Of a stretch of 64,000 nt of DNA, positions 58,773 through 64,000 are shown one piece after another. Origin of the DNA: Crossaster papposus (lineage: Eukaryota > Echinodermata > Asteroidea > Velatida > Solasteridae); the NCBI GenBank assembly GCA_037893245.1, contig JBAIAA010000410.1:434001-498000 (forward strand), read 5' to 3'. The translations under genes were made by a program, and so were the position numbers. Below the pieces are notes generated by a model. That model ran no database searches. It was given only the letters and a program-made list of their open reading frames with translations, and was not told where the DNA came from. Numbering within the stretch: the stretch's first letter is position 1; the number at the start of each line of letters is the position of its first letter.

Positions 58773-60193
58773 CTATATAATAATACGCTACTCTCTGTCT
58801 GTCTGTCCTATATAATAATACGCTACTCTCTGTCTGTCTGTGTGTCTGTCTGTGCGCGCTTTTTCGTCCCCTTCCCGGGGTCGTGCGGCGTTCAAACTCG
58901 GTGGGTGGGTCCGGCTCGGTCCCCGCAAGAACCAGTTTGCATTCGCTAGAGCGTACGAGGTCAAAGGTCATCTAGGGGTCACCTTTTTGAAGTTGGTCGG
59001 ATCGTGCTTAAACTCGGTGATCGCAATGCATGCTCGATGCGAGGTGAGCGTGGCAAAAATAAAACGGGTTAGCGTTTTTCGGGTCTTCCGGGGTCAAAGG
59101 TCGTCTAAGGGTCGAATTTTCAAAGTTTGTCCTATCGGGCTAATGGACTGGGAAAAAAATTATAACCCAGGAGGTCATTCAGGGGGTGAAACATCCCTTC
59201 AAAATAATGGTTTGGGCCAAAAGCCATAGAGTTGTGCAGACAAATCGAAATCTGATCCCTTTGTGTTTAGCCGCTGTCAAAAAAAGTCGCTGACATCTCT
59301 TTCAGCGGCCTTGGTAGAGAACAAACACAGCTGTTATCAATCGCCACCCAGATATCCCCTGGGGGGTAGTTAGAGCTGTTGGTCGTTTTTTATTTGTATC
59401 ATATGGCTGTTTCATGTCTGTATTGCGCAATACTGATTTCAATGTTTACATGCTTGCAATGGATGTCCTTAAAAAAATACATAAAATAGCCAGAATGTTT
59501 AAATCTTTGATATGTGTGTCCAGGGTCCTTATATCCATCTGTTGAGACCGTGAGAAAAAGATTTGTACCCCCAAACACAGTTCATTACCCCCAACATTGT
59601 CACGGGAAGAAGTCTACAAGCAGTGCTGATTTCGCTCATATAAGGTAATGCATTGGTTTTTATATCTAAGTTGAATTTAAATAACTTTAATCAAGGGAAA
59701 ATGGTGTATCAATAATTCAATACATTCTTATAACTGTTACAAAATAATGCTCAAAAGGTGGGAAATATTATAAGAAATGTAGGCCTGTGTATCTGTATCA
59801 TTGCAGCCAATTAAGTTTATGCAAGGTCAGCAAAATATTTTGTAAATCAATTATTAGTCTGTCAGATGAAGCAATCAGACGAGAGTTGTATTTGGCACCT
59901 CCATGATAGAGTCAACATGTATCCACAATCCCCATCCATCCAGGGAAGTAGCTACAAACCCGAGAACCGACAAACCCCGGGTGACCGCCTAGTAGTTAAT
60001 AATAATGATAAGCACAATTTGACTCTATAATACTTACGCTGGTTTTCACTGTGTTGCTTGTATCCCTTCTCGGCTAGATTCTGCGCCCAGTTAGCGGCCT
60101 GCGTTGCCAAATCATTCGCCAATTTTAGAGGCGGGGCACCGTAATCTGCGCGAACCTGGTTGTGGGCGTCCAAGCACGACTCCTTAAACTCGT
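55434..60193 (-). CDS. CAP-superfamily protein, GLIPR2/GAPR-1 type, 3' part
   Basis: Three minus-strand exons (60193-60038, 57428-57309, 55600-55434) join in frame into about 147 residues ending in TAA. The order of motifs is that of GLIPR2/GAPR-1: LDAHNQVRADYGAPPLKL, WAQNLAEK, QHSENQ, GENIHI, LWEKEKEYYDFDNP, FTQMVWKSS, VVVNYRPPGN and a short NVLPKQ C terminus. Non-secreted CAP proteins of this type associate with Golgi and lipid-raft membranes. Of the four cavity residues of the family, His (QHSEN), Glu (GEN) and Glu (EKEYYDF) are kept, but the second His, usual in GHFT, is Arg here (GTERFT). The first exon with the start codon is not found, so a myristoylation site or signal peptide cannot be judged. 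It is convergent with BAG6. Confidence 0.92.
55829..56138. mobile_element. AAAGGTAGGATACACC element in CAP intron
   Basis: Left TAGGTATGATACACCATTGG, right GGTGTATCCTACCTTTAA; family interior GTCCGAAGTTATACAATCAT and GGATGCCTAGAATCATTATT. Confidence 0.88.
56628..57028. mobile_element. TTAAAGGGATCGTATACG foldback element
   Basis: Complete copy, termini TTAAAGGGATCGTATACGTT / AACGTATACGATCCCTTTAA. Opposite in interior order to 44744-45138. In the CAP intron. Confidence 0.96.
57309..57428 (-). CDS. CAP gene middle exon
   Basis: Acceptor TATGTATTCAG, donor GTACGC on the minus strand; 120 nt, phase 1 at both ends. It encodes VGENIHITPLDEDISGEEL and then LWEKEKEYYDFDNPRWQKG, matching the GENLAW...WYSEIKNYNF block of GLIPR2. 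Confidence 0.93.
57429..60037 (-). other. CAP gene intron
   Basis: 2.6 kb without a recognised exon. It holds the duplicated unit at 58450-59075 and its TATC microsatellite. Stretches 57480-58400 and 59080-60000 show no family I recognise. Confidence 0.7.
58445..59075 (+). repeat. Duplicated about 270-bp unit with (CTGT)n head and (TATC)n spacer
   Basis: Units 58456-58715 and 58800-59070 are nearly identical: AATAATACGCTACTCTCTGT, (CTGT)n, CTTTTTCGTCCCCTTCCCGG, GGTGGGTGGGTCCGGCTCGG, GAGGTCAAAGGTCATCTAGG and GGCAAAAATAAAACGGG. Between them is (TATC)n, and a 25-bp TATATAATAATACGC head is repeated once more at 58774-58800. An open frame beginning MCLSVRAFSSPSR exists in both copies. Confidence 0.9.
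60038..60193 (-). CDS. CAP gene exon, N-terminal part
   Basis: On the minus strand the acceptor is CTTCCCTTCAG and the donor GTAAGT. The exon enters with 2 nt of a split codon and leaves 1 nt. It encodes EFKESCLDAHNQVRADYG, then LANDLATQAANWAQNLAEKG and QHSENQ, the first CAP helix and first cavity His. An upstream coding exon is required. Confidence 0.93.
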
Positions 60194-60544
60194 CTGAAGG
60201 GAAGACAAAGTTGGTGAGTTTTTGTTAATGTCTTCTTTTTCATACTACATTGTACACACAGCAGATTCTAATAATAATAATAATAACCGAAAATGGTACA
60301 TTTGGGAGACCTCTCCATAGAGACGTGCACAAAATTGTCCATTCTTTATTGTAACCTAACCCGTTTTTACCTAGTGCTTTTTCCACGAAATTTCATATTT
60401 ATGCATTTTGGACCCTACTCCATCGATCTGGACTGTTAAATGTTTAAAAATGAACGTTAGGGAGACCTCGAAATGTCTCCCTAATGACCATGGTCTCCAT
60501 AATGTTGTTAAAATTACGCAAAATGGTCTCCCAAAGGTGACTTA

Positions 60545-61000
60545 TTTCAAGATAATACAAAGCATTTATATAGCGCCTTACAAAGAACAAAGCGCTTAAC
60601 CAACAACCACAAAAAAAAATAAAAAAATAAAAACAAATTAACAGAAAGAGAAACAGACACAATACGATCACAATTAGACTTGAAACAAAAATATAAGGAG
60701 ACGTTTGAATACAGGCAGCGAGACCGCCTCTCTCAGACAAATAGGAAGCTCATTCCACAGGCGAGGAGCGGCCACAACGGAAGAACTATCTCCGGCCTTT
60801 CTTCCTACTTCTAGGGACAGAAAGCCGGGTCTGATCGGATGATGAGCAGAGTCGGTGTCTGTAGGCATCATGAATATTTGAGTGATATAAATGTAATACA
60901 TGTAGGTCAACCATATATGATGGAGCTTGAGTGTTGAGAATTGTGTACACATGGGTACATGTACTTCCAAGGCAGTTTAATAGTTTGGCTATAACTTGTG
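60545..61000 (-). pseudogene. Non-LTR retrotransposon C-terminal end (CR1-like), decayed
   Basis: Minus-strand pieces LNTQAPSYMVDLHV...DQTRLSVPRSR (to about 60800) and, in another frame, VVAAPRLWNELPICLREAVS with LPVFKRLL, stop at 60674. This APSY...VPRSR...APRLWNSLP order is the usual C terminus of CR1/Jockey-type reverse transcriptases. It is followed by a 3' tail with TTAAGCGCTTTG and GGCGCTATATAAATGC typical of such elements. One frameshift near 60800; the rest of the element is absent. Confidence 0.82.
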
Positions 61001-61149
61001 GGACAAAAGTTGTGCAGATTAAAATGATAGATGTACATGTATAACCGTCAAAAGTGATAATGATGATGACGATCAAGCATGTTGATAAAATAAATGAACA
61101 TGACACAACCTATAACCCCTTCAGTGATTTACTATAGAAACCTTCCTCA

Positions 61150-61575
61150 CCCTTGCGCGTATTGACTTTAGCGTTTTTACGAAGAGGCGAATTGGGCGAA
61201 TTGGGCGCGTACTGGCTTTTAGCGTTTTCACGAAGAGGCGAATTTGGGGCGCAGTGGGGAAATGTATACATTCTGACTCTCACAGCCACGGGCGAATTTG
61301 GTAATGTATCGTTTTTTTTCGTTTTCACGAAGAGGCAATTCTATTAATTGATTAATTCTGCAAAACTATAATCACCTATTTTTCTTAACGTTTTGCTATA
61401 TTTAAGAAGATTGAAATTTATTCTTTCCCATGATACCTTAATCTTGTATATTCTATGGATATTTATGTTTCAAACTGCATGCCAAACGAAAAAAGGACGA
61501 ACTTTACAAGCGATTTTTTCGAAAGTTTGTTCAGACCGTGAAAGGCTCAATTCGCCTCTTCGTGAAAACGGTGAC
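61150..61575. repeat. CGAAGAGGCGAATT repeat cluster
   Basis: CACGAAGAGGCGAATT-like motifs at about 61180, 61232 and 61325, and the inverted AATTCGCCTCTTCGTGAAAA at 61549. The first and last may be ends of a foldback element. Confidence 0.7.
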
Positions 61576-61769
61576 CCATTCACCCACGTGTAAATCATAT
61601 TCAGTTTACCAGTGCAGTACTCGCTCCAACAGAATCAGACAGACATGCATTTGGAGGGTGGTTATACGGGTGGTTAGGATCAAATTAACGTGAATTAGGA
61701 CTGTGGCGTAATACAAAGTACAGTGTCAATTTTATTTTCATTTGGTTTGGTAAAAAGGAGGCCGTGATA

Positions 61770-62105
61770 TGCTGCGTTCCAATCGCGTCGTGTTTATCGT
61801 GTTCACGAGTTCATGAGTCGTACAATGGCGTTCTAATCGCCTGGTAACTCGTGTTCACCAGTGGTGAACTCGAGGTGGATTTTTGTCTCCATGTTCACGA
61901 CATCATATTCATAAACGACTGAAATACTCGCGCATGCGTGTTGGTTCACGTGCGAGTTCTTGCGTGATAAATAAAGTCCTTACCGCACGACTAACTCGAC
62001 TGTGCGCATGCGTCTTGGTGGGTAGCGTTTGGAATGCAACCCACTCGTGAACGTGGAGAAATTCACGGTGAACACGATAAACACGACGCGATTGGAACAC
62101 AGCAT
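61770..62105. mobile_element. Foldback element, TGCTGCGTTCCAATCGCG termini
   Basis: Inverted termini ATGCTGCGTTCCAATCGCGT / ACGCGATTGGAACACAGCAT, continuing inward with GTTTATCGTGTTCACG / GTGAACACGATAAAC. About 335 bp; abuts the next element. Confidence 0.93.
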
Positions 62106-62106
62106 T

Positions 62107-62988
62107 ATGCAAGGTTCCCACTGTCGTGCGATCCGTTACGAACGCCACAATTTGCCATTCGTAGCTGATCGTGGAATTTTCGTTTCCTTTTCTGAAATTT
62201 TACGTTTGGATACGAGTTGATGCGAGTCGATACGTTCTGGTACGATTTGGTGCGCTTGGATGCGATATAGTCACGATTGGTCAATTTCAGGTGACACGAT
62301 CTGTCACGATTTGGACTCCCGTTCAGATACGATCAGATACGTTCCGATATGATTGTCCCGATTGAGTCCATGATCATGGGTCCCGATCTGACACGATCAG
62401 CACGATCGGGGTCCCCGATTTGGGACGATCTGGAACGTGGAGATACGTTCCGATACGTTCCGATACGTTCCGATACGATCATCACGAACCGATGCGCTCT
62501 GTTGCGATCAGATATGATTATGGTCGCGATGTTTTTCACGATCGGGATCGAGAGTGATCACGATTTGAGCCACGATTGGACCCCGGCGGGTATATATATA
62601 GCCCGACTGACCATTGACTTCATTGTTTCTTGAACTTCTACAGAGTGAAGACTACAACCCACAATCAGATCGCAGCGCATCTCAACAGAGGTGGTGGTTG
62701 TCTTGTCCAAGGTTGATCCCGATCACCACGATTTGGAAGCACGATTAGATGCGATCTGTATTGCTTTGTTACGATCCATTACGATCTGATGCGATGATCA
62801 CGATTAAAAATTAATCGCGTTGATCGTAGAAATGTTTTGAACCGTCCAAAAATCTTCTACGATCAACGCGATTGCCACGACTGACCTCAAGATCTGATAA
62901 GATCTGATAGGATCACCACGATTACTCCACGATTAAGACCACGATTTCAATCGTGGCGCGAATCGTGATAGTGGGAAACTAGCATTAC
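62107..62988. mobile_element. CACGAT/GATACG motif-saturated foldback element
   Basis: Ends TGCAAGGTTCCCACTGTCGT / GATAGTGGGAAACTAGCATTA are inverted. Inside, variants of CACGAT, GATACG and ACGATC recur almost continuously from 62210 to 62800. The first 110 and last 130 bp match the short element at 20750-20992. A 94-codon open frame here comes from motif periodicity, not a gene. Confidence 0.9.
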
Positions 62989-63429
62989 ATTAACCAGCAT
63001 GTCGTAATAATGCAATGTAGCCCTCAAGTTTAGCTGCCTAGCAAGCCGAGGCCCTTAGTCGGATGAAATATCTGAACGCGGTCGTTATACCATATCGGGT
63101 GTGGTTCCTACAATGGCCTTCATGAAACCGAACCCGACTAAATCTGAAACTCAACCGAGGAATGCGCAAGCAAACATATCAAATCCGCGCATACTACGTT
63201 TCCTCTCGATATCGCGTTCAAGTTCATGTCAAGGCGAACGCAGCATGCAACACGTCCAATAAGTTTCCATCTATAGTTTTGATTAGACTGTCTTGCGACA
63301 TATGTCGCATTTTGGATAATGCGAAAGGTGTTTCCAATTTGGCCAGCCCAGGGAACTTTTTAATTGATGCGGTTGCGCGCAGTCACTGTTGTCAGGGCAA
63401 CATGCGCCCTCTATACGAGTGTCTGTATA

Positions 63430-63880
63430 TGCGACCCGCTCTGCAAAAATGAGTCTGATGTCGGAAAATACACTTTTACGTAAACGGCCGTTTATTGTCT
63501 CCGAGGTGATTTTTCTTTCAGCAAATAATATTTTTGTTTTAAGGCATTTTGGTTTCTCCGACCCCTATATTTTTTAGATCTGATTGATTTAAAAGATTGT
63601 TTTGATCCCTAAATAAAATTTAATACAGGTTTTGTCATTCTCTTACCATAGCATCTGATGAAGCACTACAATTGTAAATCTTCATTTCTTTTCAAAGATA
63701 TTTTGAATATAACTGAGAAAAAGCAAATTTCCCCAAATTGTAAAAGACCGATGCATTACACTACAGAGTTGTGCCATATATCAAATGAAAGCTTATTTCC
63801 TGCTTTTTCTGACCAATTGTAAAATTGAAAAAACAAAACATTTTTAACACATCAGACTCATTTTTGCAGAGTGGGTCACA
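63430..63880. mobile_element. TGTGACC foldback element, GCTCTGCA subfamily
   Basis: Termini TGCGACCCGCTCTGCAAAAA / TTTTTGCAGAGTGGGTCACA. Nearly identical to 1174-1620 over its length (GTTTTGTCATTCTCTTACCA; GATGCATTACACTACAGAG). Confidence 0.95.
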
Positions 63881-64000
63881 TTATGAGGTCGGTGTTTTTG
63901 TGAACGTGCTCCCAACATAAATTATACATTGTGGGTTTCAGCTGCTATAAACTGTGGTTTGTTTTTTTAACTTGTGAAACTCCTTTTCTTTTGAAAGACT

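Larger units (their letters stand above)
60194..64000. other. Region upstream of the CAP exons, repeat-filled
   Basis: It should be CAP intron, since the exon at 60193 needs an upstream partner, but no coding exon is recognised. Contents: a LINE end (60545-61000), a GAAGAGGCGAATT repeat (61150-61575), two foldback elements (61770-62105, 62107-62988) and a TGTGACC element (63430). Sequence 62990-63425 shows no recognised feature. Confidence 0.6.

Noticed and set aside
62171..62633. ORFs on both strands with repeated SDT/RYV-like patterns
   Set aside because: Open only because of the periodic CACGAT/GATACG motif in a foldback element.

Overview
This is a window of an animal (eukaryotic) nuclear genome. 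The evidence is GC-rich exons bounded by GT/AG splice sites inside AT-rich introns, a dense load of non-autonomous DNA transposons, LINE and Penelope-like fragments, and two genes readable only across spliced exons. Protein similarity and the repeat landscape fit an invertebrate deuterostome; an echinoderm is my best guess, but the species is not provable from the sequence. Layout: positions 995-48463 (+ strand) hold the 3' part of BAG6 (BAT3/Scythe), a nuclear and cytosolic chaperone of the tail-anchored-protein and protein quality-control pathway. I can join 18 consecutive exons, all with GT/AG sites and compatible phases, into 1089 residues ending at a stop. The N-terminal ubiquitin-like domain must lie upstream of the window. 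On the minus strand, tail-to-tail with BAG6, positions 60193-55434 carry the last three exons of a CAP-superfamily gene of the GLIPR2/GAPR-1 type; its first exon is not found. Nearly everything else is repeats. The largest BAG6 intron (12552-33982) contains a decayed Penelope-like retroelement between long inverted arms (about 21098-25550), a second long inverted repeat (25715-27066), a same-orientation series of a GC-box/octamer-bearing repeat (15.9-31.9 kb), a tRNA-like gene and tRNA-derived fragments. The next large intron (37247-44417) is filled by a Helitron/Helentron-like complex with stem-loop-CTAG termini and about 175-bp tandem repeats. Scattered throughout are several foldback element families. 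The most striking is a TGTGACC...GGTCACA family with TA flanks, in which the outer and inner boxes are shared but the middle of the terminal repeat differs between subfamilies while staying matched between the two arms of each element. How it fits together: the two genes have no evident functional link. BAG6 is intact despite very heavy insertion; exons 11 and 12 each lie within about 40 bp of a mobile element. Three small tandem duplications touch BAG6 coding boundaries: at the 5' edge of the first exon, a partial duplicate of exon 16, and a 20-bp repeat that includes the stop codon.
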